Assembly: GCA_030432595.1 (NCBI GenBank)
Contig: JAUIGU010000023.1
Location: 1-64,000, forward strand
DNA from: Phycisphaerae bacterium
GTDB taxonomy: Bacteria; Planctomycetota; Phycisphaerae; Phycisphaerales; Phycisphaeraceae
Reading direction: 5' to 3'
Length of the DNA stretch: 64,000 nucleotides
Position numbers and translations under genes: made by a program. Below are positions 27,220 to 35,441 of the stretch, piece after piece (position 1 is the first letter of the stretch; each line of letters opens with the position of its first letter). The notes under the pieces are model-generated. The model was not told the origin of the DNA. It searched no databases and saw nothing but the letters and a program-made list of their open reading frames with translations.

Positions 27220-28749
27220 TCAGTGGGCCCACGCCGCGATCGCCGCCGTCAGGCCCACGAGGCCGTAGGTGACCGGGTCGCTCATCGCGAACAGCAGCGG
27301 GTCGCCGCGGAGGGTCCGCCGGTGGGCCCGGAACCATAGCCGGCTGATCCAGTAGAGCATGATCGGCGTGACCAGCCAGAGGCGCTCGGGGTGGGCGTAG
27401 AGGTCTTCGTGGAGGCTGTCGCCCGCCAGGTCGCGGTTGATGTAGAACGCCAGGACGAGCACCGACAGGTAGCCGGCGATCACGCCCATCATCATCACCA
27501 GCGGGATGTCGTCGGTGCGGTAGTTCCGCCCGGCGGCCTGGGTATCGCCGCGGTCGAGGATCATCGCCAACTCGCTGTAGCGCTTCGCAAAGGCGAGGGA
27601 GAGGAACAGGAAAGACCCGAACGCCAGCAGCCACGCCGTGGGGAACAGACCGACGGCGATGCCGCCGGCGATGATGCGCAGCACGTAGAGCAGCGCCAGG
27701 CAGATCACGTCGAGCATCGCGATGCCCTTGATGTGCAGCGCGTACGACATCGCGGTCACGAGATACACCGCCACCACGGCGACAAACGACGAACTGCCGA
27801 GCTTCCACGACAACAAACCGGCGACCACAAAAGCCCCCAGCAGGCACACCGGGATCGCCAGCAGCGCCCAAGGGATCGGCAGTTTGCCCGCCGCGAGCGG
27901 GCGTTTGGACTTGCGCGGGTGTTGGCGGTCGGCGGGAAGGTCGATCAGGTCGTTGGTGAGGTACACCGCCGAGCCGGCGAGGCAGAACGCGGCGATGGCT
28001 GGGATCACGAGTGCCCACCGCGACAGGTCGCCCACGGCCATGCCGGTCATCATGGGCAGCAGCAGCAGCAGGTTTTTCGCCCACTGGTGCGGGCGGATGG
28101 CCTTGAACAACGAGCCCCAGCGGGACGTGCGGTCGGGGACCAGCGCGTGGACGTTGACGCCCTCGTCGCGGAGGTCGCGGGTGTGGTGGCTGGCGGCACC
28201 GACGGTGTACGCGGTGCGCGCGGCTTTCCAGAGCGCGAGGTCCTGCGTGCTGTCGCCGACGTAGTCGAAGGGGACATCGCCCAAGTGGGCGCGGAGTGCG
28301 TCGAGTTTCGCGGGGCCGACGTTATTGACGGGGGTGTCGGTGGAGCCGTCGTTGGTCGCGGAGACGCCGTCGAACAGCCCGAGGTGGTCGGCGACGGCGC
28401 GGGCGTTGGCGACGTCGGCACCGGTGGCGAGCCAGACGGGCCGGCCCTCTTCCCGCGCGGCCTCGATGATGGTCAGCACCTCCGGCCGGTAGGGCAGCAC
28501 CGTCGGATCGACCGGCGACACGTCCGAGACGCGCTGCTTGAACGCGGCCCGGCCGTCGGAAAGCGTCTTGAGTGCCGAGAGCAGCGCCAGCGGGTTCCGC
28601 TGCACAAGCTGGAGGCACGACTCCCAGAGCGTGTCGGTCGCCACGAGCGAGCCGTCGAGATCGACGCACAGCGGGATTGACGCCGCGTGGTCGGTGGCGG
28701 CGGTTTCGTCGGCGTCGGCCGGGATGGGCGGGGCGTCCGGTTCGGGCAT
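27220..28749 (-). CDS. HAD phosphatase-UbiA prenyltransferase fusion
   Basis: A 509-residue fusion. Start at 28749 begins MPEPDAPPIPAD. Residues about 25-215 form a HAD hydrolase (CVDLDGSLVATD, WLATGADVANARAV, FDYVGDSTQDLALW). From about 225 a UbiA-type membrane prenyltransferase with about nine helices follows. Its motif NDLIDLPADRQHPRKSKRP (NDxxDxxxDxxHPxKxxRP) and KRYSELAMI match decaprenyl-phosphate phosphoribosyltransferase (DPPR synthase)-like members. In actinobacteria the equivalents put phosphoribose on polyprenyl phosphate and a phosphatase follows. Here both activities would be on one chain, which supports a polyprenyl-linked sugar donor. Donor identity is inferred. Confidence 0.82.
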   Translation of the reverse strand: MPEPDAPPIPADADETAATDHAASIPLCVDLDGSLVATDTLWESCLQLVQRNPLALLSALKTLSDGRAAFKQRVSDVSPVDPTVLPYRPEVLTIIEAAREEGRPVWLATGADVANARAVADHLGLFDGVSATNDGSTDTPVNNVGPAKLDALRAHLGDVPFDYVGDSTQDLALWKAARTAYTVGAASHHTRDLRDEGVNVHALVPDRTSRWGSLFKAIRPHQWAKNLLLLLPMMTGMAVGDLSRWALVIPAIAAFCLAGSAVYLTNDLIDLPADRQHPRKSKRPLAAGKLPIPWALLAIPVCLLGAFVVAGLLSWKLGSSSFVAVVAVYLVTAMSYALHIKGIAMLDVICLALLYVLRIIAGGIAVGLFPTAWLLAFGSFLFLSLAFAKRYSELAMILDRGDTQAAGRNYRTDDIPLVMMMGVIAGYLSVLVLAFYINRDLAGDSLHEDLYAHPERLWLVTPIMLYWISRLWFRAHRRTLRGDPLLFAMSDPVTYGLVGLTAAIAAWAH

Positions 28750-28874
28750 GCGGGGAGAAGGTACGGGGTCGGGGCTGGCGCGTGGGCGTGAGCGGTTGGG
28801 CCGGACACGGCCGGTACGATGCCGCGCCGCGTCGGGTTGGCCGGTTTGCGGGTTCGTCGGCCGATAGGGGACAC

Positions 28875-29591
28875 ATGCCGCCGTTTTCCGCCCCTGCAGC
28901 ATCGTCCACTGCCGGTGACGACGCCAGCGCCCCCGCGGTGCCGGGCGTGGAAGCGCTGTGCAGGCGGGCCGACGAGTTGTTCTCGGACCGCGGCGCGGTG
29001 ACGCGTTGGATGATGCGGACCCGGCCGCGTATCTGCCCGTTCGAGTGGGTGCTGGGCGCGGTTCCGCCGGGCGGCCGGGTGCTGGACATCGGCTGCGGGC
29101 GGGGGCTGCTGGCGGGGTTGCTGTCGTCGTTCGGCCGGGCGAACTCGGGCGTCGGTGTCGACGTTTCGGAGGATGTGTTGACCGAAGCGCGGGCCGCGAC
29201 GGACAAGGCCGGCGGGGGTTGGCGTTTTGTCTGTGCGCGGGAGGTCGAGGCGTGGCCGGAGGAAGCGTTCGACGTTGTGACCATGCTCGACGTGATGCAT
29301 CATCTTCCGAAAGACATGCGGCCCGAGGCGATCCGTGCGGCGGCGTCGCGCTTGAACCCCGGCGGGCGGCTGGTGTTCAAGGACATGGCCGATTCACCGT
29401 GGTGGGCGGTGATGATGGCCCGGCTACACGACCTGACGCTGGTGCGCGAGTGGGCGGTGGAAGAGCCGATCGAAAACGTGGAGCGCTGGGCGGACGAGGC
29501 CGGGCTCGAGCTCGTCGAAAGCAAGGCCGGGCTGCGGTGGTGGTACGCCCATGAGCTGCGCGTCTTCGTCAAGCCGGGGGGTGAGGCGTGA
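28875..29591 (+). CDS. Class I SAM-dependent methyltransferase
   Basis: A 238-residue methyltransferase. Start at 28875 has AGGGG upstream. SAM-binding motif I is VLDIGCGRGLLAGLL (about 75), motif II is VGVDVSEDVL, and VVTMLDVMHHLP marks motif IV. The acceptor is unknown. Its stop overlaps the next start in GTGA (29588-29591), so it is coupled to the GT-C glycosyltransferase. A glycan or lipid-linked sugar target is therefore plausible. It is divergent from the HAD-UbiA gene 125 bp away. Confidence 0.8.
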   Translation: MPPFSAPAASSTAGDDASAPAVPGVEALCRRADELFSDRGAVTRWMMRTRPRICPFEWVLGAVPPGGRVLDIGCGRGLLAGLLSSFGRANSGVGVDVSEDVLTEARAATDKAGGGWRFVCAREVEAWPEEAFDVVTMLDVMHHLPKDMRPEAIRAAASRLNPGGRLVFKDMADSPWWAVMMARLHDLTLVREWAVEEPIENVERWADEAGLELVESKAGLRWWYAHELRVFVKPGGEA

Positions 29592-31012
29592 GCGAATTGA
29601 GACCCACCGCTTCGACGGTTTCGTCCGACGCGTGCGACCTCGCCGGCCACGGTTGTCGCCGCTGCCCCAAACGCCTGACCGCGTGGCTCTGGGCGCTCTA
29701 CCTCGGATGCGCGGTGCCGCTCATCGTCACCGGCTTCGAGATTCCCGGCACCCGGCTGGACAACGACCAGAACCTCTTCCACCTGCCGGTGATCCGGCAG
29801 TTCATTCAGCAGTGGCCGACGCCGGATTACTCTGACTACGCCTCGGCGACGACGCCTGGCTATCACACCGTGCTCGCCGCGGCGGGCGTGGTGTTCGGCG
29901 ACTCGATCATGACGCTGCGCCTCGTCGGCGCGCTCTTCACGCTTGGGCTGCTTGCGCTGTGGGGGTTCGTCCTCGGGAAGCGTTTGCCGTGGCCGCAGGC
30001 GCTGGCGGTGGCGGCGACGCTGCCCGCGTCGCTGTATGTGTTCCCGGCCGGGGTGTGGCTGCTGCCGGACAACGCGGGGTGGTGGGGCGTTCTGGCGATC
30101 CTCGCGCTGGCGTGGTTCGGCGACTGGCGGAAGACGCGGACGTACGTGGTGGCTTCGGTCGTGCTCGCGCTGCTCGTGTACGTCCGGCAGTCGCACCTCT
30201 GGGTCGCGGGCGCGATGGTGATGTCGGCGTGGTTCGGCGGGGCGGAACAAACCAAGGGGGACAACCCCGGAACGAAATCGATTGCGTCGGTCGTGCTGCA
30301 ACGGCCGAACGTGAAACGCTTCGTCTTCGCCGGACTCGCCACGCTGCCGGCGGTGTTGCTGCTGGGGTGGTTCGTCTGGCTGTGGGGGGCAGCGACGCCG
30401 CCGACGTTCGCGGTGCAGGACGACCCGGACCTGGGCGTGCAGGGCATGAACCCCGCGGCACCGGCGGCGGTCTTCGCGGTGGCGTCGTACGTCGGGCTGG
30501 CGTTCGTCGGGTTCTGGGGGCCGGCGGCGTGCGCAAAACTCAAGTGCAACAAGGCGAACTTGGCTTGGATCGCGTTGGCATTGGTCGTCGCGTTGTCTGC
30601 GGGCTTGATCCCGGAAACCACGAAGGACGCTGATGCGCACCGCTTCGGCGGCATCTGGGGGATCGCGAATCTCGCCGTCGTGTCCGGCCGTTCGTTGACG
30701 TTCACGGCCACCGCGGTGGTGGGTGCGCTCACCCTCGCGATGACGATGCTCGCGCTGCCGTGGCGGCAGCGCGTCGTGATGTTGACCGCCGTGGCCGGCT
30801 TTCTCCCGGCCATGACCGTCAACGCCTGGGCGTTGCCGCGTTACTACGAGCCGTTGATGCTGATGCTCTTCGCGCTGTCCGCGGTGACGCTCCGTCACAA
30901 GGAAAGCAGCGACAACCAACCCAACGCGTCGGCTCCGCTTTCTTTCGCATGGCTTGGCCCCGCGCTGCTCGCTTTAGGCTTCGCGGCGCTCACCGTGTTC
31001 AAGCTGTCGTAG
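29588..31012 (+). CDS. Polytopic GT-C glycosyltransferase, ALG10-like N-terminus
   Basis: A 474-residue membrane protein with about 10-12 hydrophobic helices and a GTG start coupled to the preceding methyltransferase. The first extracytoplasmic loop has TRLDNDQNLFHLPVIRQF and TTPGYH, an acidic-residue/TTPG arrangement like ALG10/DIE2 and other GT-C transferases that use polyprenyl-phosphate sugars. It probably transfers a sugar from a lipid carrier, matching the nearby HAD-UbiA gene. Donor and acceptor are unknown. Confidence 0.68.
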   Translation: MSELRPTASTVSSDACDLAGHGCRRCPKRLTAWLWALYLGCAVPLIVTGFEIPGTRLDNDQNLFHLPVIRQFIQQWPTPDYSDYASATTPGYHTVLAAAGVVFGDSIMTLRLVGALFTLGLLALWGFVLGKRLPWPQALAVAATLPASLYVFPAGVWLLPDNAGWWGVLAILALAWFGDWRKTRTYVVASVVLALLVYVRQSHLWVAGAMVMSAWFGGAEQTKGDNPGTKSIASVVLQRPNVKRFVFAGLATLPAVLLLGWFVWLWGAATPPTFAVQDDPDLGVQGMNPAAPAAVFAVASYVGLAFVGFWGPAACAKLKCNKANLAWIALALVVALSAGLIPETTKDADAHRFGGIWGIANLAVVSGRSLTFTATAVVGALTLAMTMLALPWRQRVVMLTAVAGFLPAMTVNAWALPRYYEPLMLMLFALSAVTLRHKESSDNQPNASAPLSFAWLGPALLALGFAALTVFKLS

Positions 31013-31013
31013 C

Positions 31014-31757
31014 TCAATCGGGAGACGACGCGCTTTGCGTTTGGCTCGGCGTAATGACCGCGAAGTACTGCAGCCCGCCGGTGAACACCAGCGAAAACGG
31101 CAGCGGGTACAACCGCATGTGCGTTGACTCGGCCGCGAGACCCGCGCTCAGCCGGTCGAACATCGCCCGCCACTGCGACGGCCGGGGGTAGCGGTAGAGG
31201 CACTTCACGCCGTAAGGCGCGTTGGCCGCCCAGTCCATGAGCGCGATGCGGGCCTGCTTCCACGCCCGCCAGGGTGCCGGGCCGTCGCCAGGCGTATGGT
31301 CCTTGACGATCACCGCGCGCCGCGCAACACGCAAACACTCGCCCAGCAGCGTGTCGGGGTCGGGCTCGTGGTGCAGCACGTCCGCGATGGTGACCACGTC
31401 GAACGCGTCGTCGTCGAACGGCATGCGCCCGCCGGCGTACGCCGTGACCGGGATCGCCTCGCCGCCGCGCGGATAGCGCTCCAGGCCTTCGACGTGCAGC
31501 GACATCTCCGGGAACGCCTCAATCAGCTTCGATCCCAGCGTGCCGACGCCGCAACCCACGTCGAGCACGCGGTCGCCTGTTTTCAGGTGTTCGCCAATGG
31601 CGCGCGACAAGACTTCCAGCCGCCGCCGGTACACCGGGCCGTGCATCGCCTGCATCAGCCGGGACGTGGGCGAAGCGCGGTCTTGATTCGATTCCTGCGT
31701 TGGGGTGGCCGCGGGTGGCCGCGCGTCGGCGGGTTCGTGGCCGGGGTCGTCTGGCAT
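31014..31757 (-). CDS. Class I SAM-dependent methyltransferase
   Basis: A 247-residue methyltransferase with VLDVGCGVGTLGSKLIEAFP (motif I, about 63) and FDVVTIADVLHHEPDPD (motif IV). A C-terminal extension (WDWAANAPYGVKCLYRYP-like, containing NAPYGVKCLYRYPRPSQW) is typical of methyltransferases near glycan or lipid genes. It converges on the GT-C gene with 1 bp between the stops. Target unknown. Confidence 0.78.
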   Translation of the reverse strand: MPDDPGHEPADARPPAATPTQESNQDRASPTSRLMQAMHGPVYRRRLEVLSRAIGEHLKTGDRVLDVGCGVGTLGSKLIEAFPEMSLHVEGLERYPRGGEAIPVTAYAGGRMPFDDDAFDVVTIADVLHHEPDPDTLLGECLRVARRAVIVKDHTPGDGPAPWRAWKQARIALMDWAANAPYGVKCLYRYPRPSQWRAMFDRLSAGLAAESTHMRLYPLPFSLVFTGGLQYFAVITPSQTQSASSPD

Positions 31758-31820
31758 GCCGCGAGTGTAGAGAAGGCCCTCCGCAAAAGGGTGGGCCGCG
31801 AAAGGTCGGGCAGGGCGGGG

Positions 31821-32000
31821 TCAGGCCGCCTTGCCGGAGAGGCGCGACGGCTCTGGGTATTTGTGCACGACGATGGAGGCGGGGTCGCTGGATTCGCGCA
31901 TGGGGTCTGGCCGACGACCGCGGCGCACCAGCAGGTAGATGCCGTACGCGTAGCACGCGGCGAGGTAGAGCGACAGGGCGATCAGGACGGTCATCAGCAT
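31821..32000 (-). CDS. 59-residue single-pass membrane protein
   Basis: A short gene, ATG at 32000 and TGA at 31821-31823. It encodes a hydrophobic helix at the N-terminus (MLMTVLIALSLYLAACYAYG), then YLLVRRGRRPDP and a polar tail ending RLSGKAA. AAGG lies about 7 bp before the start. Basic residues after the helix put the tail in the cytoplasm. It fits the gap between the methyltransferase and NeuB-like genes on the same strand, which supports it. No family is recognised. Confidence 0.55.
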   Translation of the reverse strand: MLMTVLIALSLYLAACYAYGIYLLVRRGRRPDPMRESSDPASIVVHKYPEPSRLSGKAA

Positions 32001-32105
32001 GGGTCACACCTTCGGCAAGAAATACGGATACGAATCAGCCCCACGCAGAGGATGCATCGGCCGCCGCCGTCGGATGTCTTGAAAAGGCCGGGGTTTGCGA
32101 ACGGT

Positions 32106-33164
32106 TCAGGCCCGGGCCGGCGTCGCGAGGTCGTCTTCCCGGACCAGGGCCGCCGCGGACGCCTCGCACAACAGGACCCGGCCGACCACCGCATCGACCG
32201 CCGCCGCCGGGATGCCGGTGCCGGGCCGGCGGGTGCTCAGGTCGTCGCGCGTGAGGACGTGCCCGGCCGGCAGGTCCCGCCGGTACGCCAGCGATTGCCG
32301 GGACACGGACCGCACGTCGCGCTCGACATCGAGGGCGCGCTTCGCTACCGCGCCCAGCGAAGCGGCGGCGTCGCGGACCTGCCGGACGTATTCCGCGAAC
32401 GCCTCGGGCGGCAGCGACGCCGCGTGGTCCGGCCCGTCGGCGGCGGCGTTGTGCGTCAGATGTTTCTCCAGCACGCACGCCCCAGCCATGACCGCCCACG
32501 CCCCGGTCTGTACGCCCGTCGTGTGGTCCGAGTACCCGGTGGGCAACTCGAAGGCCGACCGCAGCGCCGCGATCCCGCCCAGCGCCGCGTCGTCCATCGG
32601 CGTGGGGTACGCGCTGACGCAGTGCAGCAGTGCGCCGCCGGATCGTCGGGCGATGTCCGCCGCGAGCTTAAGCTCCTCCAGGGCGCACGTCCCGGTTGAG
32701 ACGACCACCAGCCGACCGGTGCGCCCGGCCGCTTCGAGCAACAGGGGGTTCACCGCGTCGGGCGAAGCGATCTTCAGCGCGTCCGGCTCCACCGCCTTCA
32801 AATCCGCTACATCCTCCGGGCTGAACGGCGTCACCACGAACGCCAGCCCGGCCGCATGCGCGGCCTCTCGCAGCCGACGCAGTGTCTTCACGTCCAGCCG
32901 CAGCGGTTCGAGCAGATCGCGGGCGTCTCTGGCCCGGCCTTCCTGGTACCCCGCCAGCGCCGCCTCGTCGGACAGCAGCCGACCCGGGTCGAAGTATTGG
33001 AACTTCACCGCGTCCGCCCCCGCCTCCGCCGCCGCGCCGATCAAACGCTCGGCAACCACCGGGTCGCCGTCGTGGTTGACCCCGATCTCAGCCACCACCG
33101 CCACGCGCGGCCCATGTTGCGCGTCGGCGTGGTGAAACCTCAAGGCTGGACGCTCCGGGCCCAT
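32106..33164 (-). CDS. NeuB-family nonulosonate/sialic acid synthase
   Basis: A 352-residue N-acetylneuraminate-synthase-like enzyme. It condenses phosphoenolpyruvate with an N-acylated hexosamine to make a nonulosonic acid. The TIM barrel has VVAEIGVNHDGD (start), ADAVKFQYFDP, FVVTPFSPEDV, LKIASPDAVNPLLL, VSTGTCALEEL, GYSDHTTG and LEKHLTHN. From about residue 290 an antifreeze/SAF domain follows (RRDLPAGHVLTRDDLS). No NeuA, NeuC or Pse/Leg genes are beside it, so the exact sugar is uncertain. It would feed the surrounding surface-glycan cluster. It is divergent from the tRNA-Lys gene. Confidence 0.88.
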   Translation of the reverse strand: MGPERPALRFHHADAQHGPRVAVVAEIGVNHDGDPVVAERLIGAAAEAGADAVKFQYFDPGRLLSDEAALAGYQEGRARDARDLLEPLRLDVKTLRRLREAAHAAGLAFVVTPFSPEDVADLKAVEPDALKIASPDAVNPLLLEAAGRTGRLVVVSTGTCALEELKLAADIARRSGGALLHCVSAYPTPMDDAALGGIAALRSAFELPTGYSDHTTGVQTGAWAVMAGACVLEKHLTHNAAADGPDHAASLPPEAFAEYVRQVRDAAASLGAVAKRALDVERDVRSVSRQSLAYRRDLPAGHVLTRDDLSTRRPGTGIPAAAVDAVVGRVLLCEASAAALVREDDLATPARA

Positions 33165-33195
33165 GCCGCCGATGGTACCGCCGGATCACGGCCGC

Positions 33196-33201
33196 TATGA
33201 T
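33196..33201 (+). promoter_or_regulatory. Likely -10 box of the tRNA-Lys gene
   Basis: TATGAT sits 13 bp before the mature 5' end of the tRNA, a fitting distance for its promoter. The -35 region is poor. Confidence 0.4.
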
Positions 33202-33214
33202 GCCGCGTCCCCCG

Positions 33215-33286
33215 GACCGGGTAGCTCAATGGCAGAGCATCGGCCTTTTAAGCCGCTGGTTGTGGGTTCGAATCCCACCCTGGTCA
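33215..33286 (+). tRNA. tRNA-Lys (anticodon UUU)
   Basis: A 72-nt cloverleaf. The acceptor stem GACCGGG pairs with CCTGGTC (one G-U), with a discriminator A. D stem is GCTC/GAGC, and the anticodon loop CTTTTAA gives UUU (lysine). T arm is GTGGG-TTCGAAT-CCCAC. The outermost anticodon-stem pair is mismatched. CCA is not encoded. Its 3' 48 nt lie in the element's left attachment core; the 5' part is host DNA, so the tRNA is intact after integration. Confidence 0.93.
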
Positions 33287-34737
33287 TTGTCGGAAATCAC
33301 CGAGTCAGACGCAGAAAACCCCTTGTTTGCAAGGGGTTTTTGATGCGCCGTGGTGGTCGCAACCCCCGTCCGCAGACGTGCGGGAATGTCCCGGTTTTCA
33401 GATGCCGTTGCGGGCGCGTTGCGGGCGCGGGCGTCGTCGGTGCCGGTCGCCAGGAGCGGGATCGGGGCCACCATCGCGGCCGCGGCACGGGCTCGCTGAT
33501 CGTCTGAACTCGAGTAGTGCTTCTGCCGGACCACCGCCGACGAGTGGCCCGTGATCCGCCGGGCGGTCGCGTCGTCCACGCCCGCCTGTTCCAGCCAGAC
33601 GCTTCCCGTGTGACGCAGCGCGTGGAAATCGAGCTTTCGGCCCTCGGCGTCCACGGCGGCCAGGAAATCGCCCTCAGCCCGTTTCGCGCGATCGTCAGCG
33701 TCGGGGGCGGCGGCGATGTACGCGGCTCTCGCGGCCTCCAGGTCCGCCCGCAGCATCGCGGCGGTCTTTACCCCCGGCGGCATGTCGAACAGCGGGGCGG
33801 CTGGCAGCCGGGCGGCAACGTGGTCGCGCAGCCGCTTGACCAGAACGGCGTCGGCCAGGGGGATGCGGCGCAGCTTCTTCTCTTTGCCGTGAGGCTTCAC
33901 CGTCACCATCGGTGCGTCGCCCAGATCGATGTCGGCCACAACGAGGCGCTCGATCGCGCCACGGCGCAGCGTCGTCTTGACCGCAAAGAGATACAGCAGG
34001 GCGCGCATCGGGCCGTCCAGCTCCCAAACGACATCCTCCGCCATCACGGGGCGGCCGAGGCGCTGGGCCGCGACGCCTCGCTTGGTCATGCCACGCAGGA
34101 CCTCGCCCGACTCCGCAGCACGACTCAGCCAGGCGAACTCATCGGGCGACAGTGCCCGTCGGTGCTCGCCGGCGTCGGCCGTTTCGTTCTCCAGGTTTTT
34201 CAAGGGCATCACCGCAAGACGTCCATCCTTCACACACCACCGGCAGAACTCGCGGGCGGCGTCCCGATGCTTGTTGCGCGTCGACACCGAAAGCCGCTTC
34301 TTTCGCTTCTTCGACGGCGCGGCCAGCTTCGACACTCCGGCGTTGACCGATTCCACCGACACGCCCCGCAGCGTCTTGACGCCGCTGGCCGCGAACAGCC
34401 GCTCAAGCCGCGACTTCTTCAAACTCGCCTGGGCCGCACTCGCTTTACCGGCAAGGTGGTCGCGGTACGCATCGACGTGAACACCGATGGGCTCTTTGAT
34501 TCGCTCGCTCACCTGATCGAGCCTGGGGTCGCGCAGGCCGGCGCGGTACTCGGCCTCCACCGTCAACTGTTTTTCGAGCATCCGTTCGGCGACGCTGCGA
34601 TCCGTCTGGCGCGTCGATCGCTCCCGACGGTGGCCGGTGTGATCATGCCACGCGATGACCCAAACGGGGGAGTCGCCACGGCGGTAGACGGAGCCGCGAT
34701 GGTTTCCGCGACCAATCGGGGCGGTGGGGGCGCTCAT
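33226..34737 (-). CDS. int: Tyrosine recombinase (integrase), C-terminus altered by integration
   Basis: A 503-residue phage-type tyrosine recombinase that would catalyse integration and excision at the tRNA. The N-terminal arm- and core-binding domains cover about 1-190. Catalytic residues are Arg 258/259 (TTLRRGAIERL), His372-x-x-Arg375 (DFHALRHTGS), His398 (ITGHSS) and Tyr408 (QKHYSS). The frame then runs through the attachment core and stops inside the tRNA, on the opposite strand (last residues RLKRP then MLCH). In the excised circle the same frame would instead continue from 48998 to 48842, adding 52 residues and giving a 551-residue protein. It is coupled to the upstream HTH gene by ATGA (34734-34737). 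Confidence 0.93.
   Translation of the reverse strand: MSAPTAPIGRGNHRGSVYRRGDSPVWVIAWHDHTGHRRERSTRQTDRSVAERMLEKQLTVEAEYRAGLRDPRLDQVSERIKEPIGVHVDAYRDHLAGKASAAQASLKKSRLERLFAASGVKTLRGVSVESVNAGVSKLAAPSKKRKKRLSVSTRNKHRDAAREFCRWCVKDGRLAVMPLKNLENETADAGEHRRALSPDEFAWLSRAAESGEVLRGMTKRGVAAQRLGRPVMAEDVVWELDGPMRALLYLFAVKTTLRRGAIERLVVADIDLGDAPMVTVKPHGKEKKLRRIPLADAVLVKRLRDHVAARLPAAPLFDMPPGVKTAAMLRADLEAARAAYIAAAPDADDRAKRAEGDFLAAVDAEGRKLDFHALRHTGSVWLEQAGVDDATARRITGHSSAVVRQKHYSSSDDQRARAAAAMVAPIPLLATGTDDARARNAPATASENRDIPARLRTGVATTTAHQKPLANKGFSASDSVISDNDQGGIRTHNQRLKRPMLCH
33239..33292. repeat. attL core of the integrated element
   Basis: Identical over 54 bp to 48999-49052. It begins in the tRNA anticodon stem and ends 6 bp after the tRNA 3' end. 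Base 33238 differs (C against G at 48998), and base 33293 differs (G against A), fixing both limits. It also encodes integrase residues up to Pro499 on the minus strand. Confidence 0.95.
33315..33341 (+). terminator. Intrinsic terminator for tRNA-Lys, inside int
   Basis: Stem AAAACCCCTTG / CAAGGGGTTTT (11 bp, 4-nt loop) ending in a run of five T on the plus strand, 29 bp after the tRNA. It lies in element DNA and inside the integrase frame, where it encodes KPLANKGF (residues 467-474). It would end the tRNA transcript and block antisense transcription into int. Confidence 0.75.
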
Positions 34738-34970
34738 GCTTTTCTCCGCTTGCGTTTGACCAGGTGGAGCCCGAGGTACACGGCGAGGCCGTCGATCAAC
34801 TCAATGCCCGGTGAGAACCCGGGGACGCCGAGGAAGCGCGACAATGCCGACCGGCTGATCTTCGCGTCACGCGCGATGGAGCTGATCGTCTCGCCGGCGT
34901 CCACGCGACGCCGCGCCTCAGCTCGCAGCTTTTCACTGATCCGCTCGATGTCCTGATCGACAGACGACAC
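34734..34970 (-). CDS. Small HTH regulator coupled to int
   Basis: A 78-residue DNA-binding protein starting with GTG. A helix-turn-helix lies at about residues 25-45 (AGETISSIARDAKISRSALSRFL), the resolvase/Xre-like type, with a basic end LVKRKRRKA. GTG at 34970 is chosen because it sits about where transcription should begin from the promoter at 34978-35005, giving a leaderless message; GTG 34979 would lie in the -10 box. Its stop overlaps the int start in ATGA. It is the best candidate for the element's repressor or integrase regulator. Confidence 0.7.
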   Translation of the reverse strand: MSSVDQDIERISEKLRAEARRRVDAGETISSIARDAKISRSALSRFLGVPGFSPGIELIDGLAVYLGLHLVKRKRRKA

Positions 34971-34977
34971 GGCCCGC

Positions 34978-35005
34978 ACTATACCGCGTGTGCGAATCAG
35001 CACAA
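34978..35005 (-). promoter_or_regulatory. Promoter of the HTH-int operon
   Basis: Read on the minus strand: -35 TTGTGC (35005-35000), 16-bp spacer, -10 TATAGT (34983-34978). The expected start point falls at about 34971, next to the GTG at 34970, suggesting leaderless translation. Confidence 0.55.
34989..35004. promoter_or_regulatory. Operator-like palindrome TGTGC-N6-GCACA
   Basis: A 16-bp inverted repeat placed between and partly over the -35 and -10 boxes of the HTH-int promoter. A protein bound here would block that promoter. Self-repression by the HTH protein is the simplest reading. Confidence 0.5.
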
Positions 35006-35227
35006 GTAAAAAGTTGCGCCATTCAAAAGTTTTTGTTGGTTCGATTTTTCGTTGATTAAGTAACGATTTCCAAAACACGCCGCGCCTCGACCAGCGCCCA
35101 ACATCGCCGTAAGCCGTTGTGAATAAACACATCGTCTGCGGTTCCAAAACTCTTGGATCGTCGAAAACGTTACAAAACAAGGCCAAAAATAAAACCTGCT
35201 TGTTGTGTGCGCCTCTGCCCGTGCCCC

Positions 35228-35255
35228 TTGACTTTGGACGCGGGCGGACTAATCT
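35228..35255 (+). promoter_or_regulatory. Rightward promoter for xis and early genes
   Basis: -35 TTGACT (35228-35233), 16-bp spacer, -10 TAATCT (35250-35255). It lies 187 bp upstream of the Xis-like gene on the same strand. Confidence 0.5.
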
Positions 35256-35441
35256 TCACTTGTCACCACACCTCGCGCCGTGGCGAGAGGCACCACGAAA
35301 GGATGAACCCGAAACGTCCCCCACGCATCACGCGTGCCGGAGGTTCATCCGCGTGCCCAAGCCAAACACCACAACCCACCACCAGCCCAAGCCGCCAGCC
35401 GCGGCGTGCGCTGTCCTCTACCCACGCAAGGAGAACTCCCC

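Larger units (their letters stand above)
34971..35441. other. AT-rich control region of the element
   Basis: A 471-bp non-coding stretch between the leftward int operon and the rightward early genes. The part at about 35005-35215 is strikingly AT-rich for this genome. It holds the leftward promoter and operator-like palindrome (34978-35005) and a rightward promoter (35228-35255). An open frame from 35303 has no convincing ribosome site and is not called. Confidence 0.6.
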
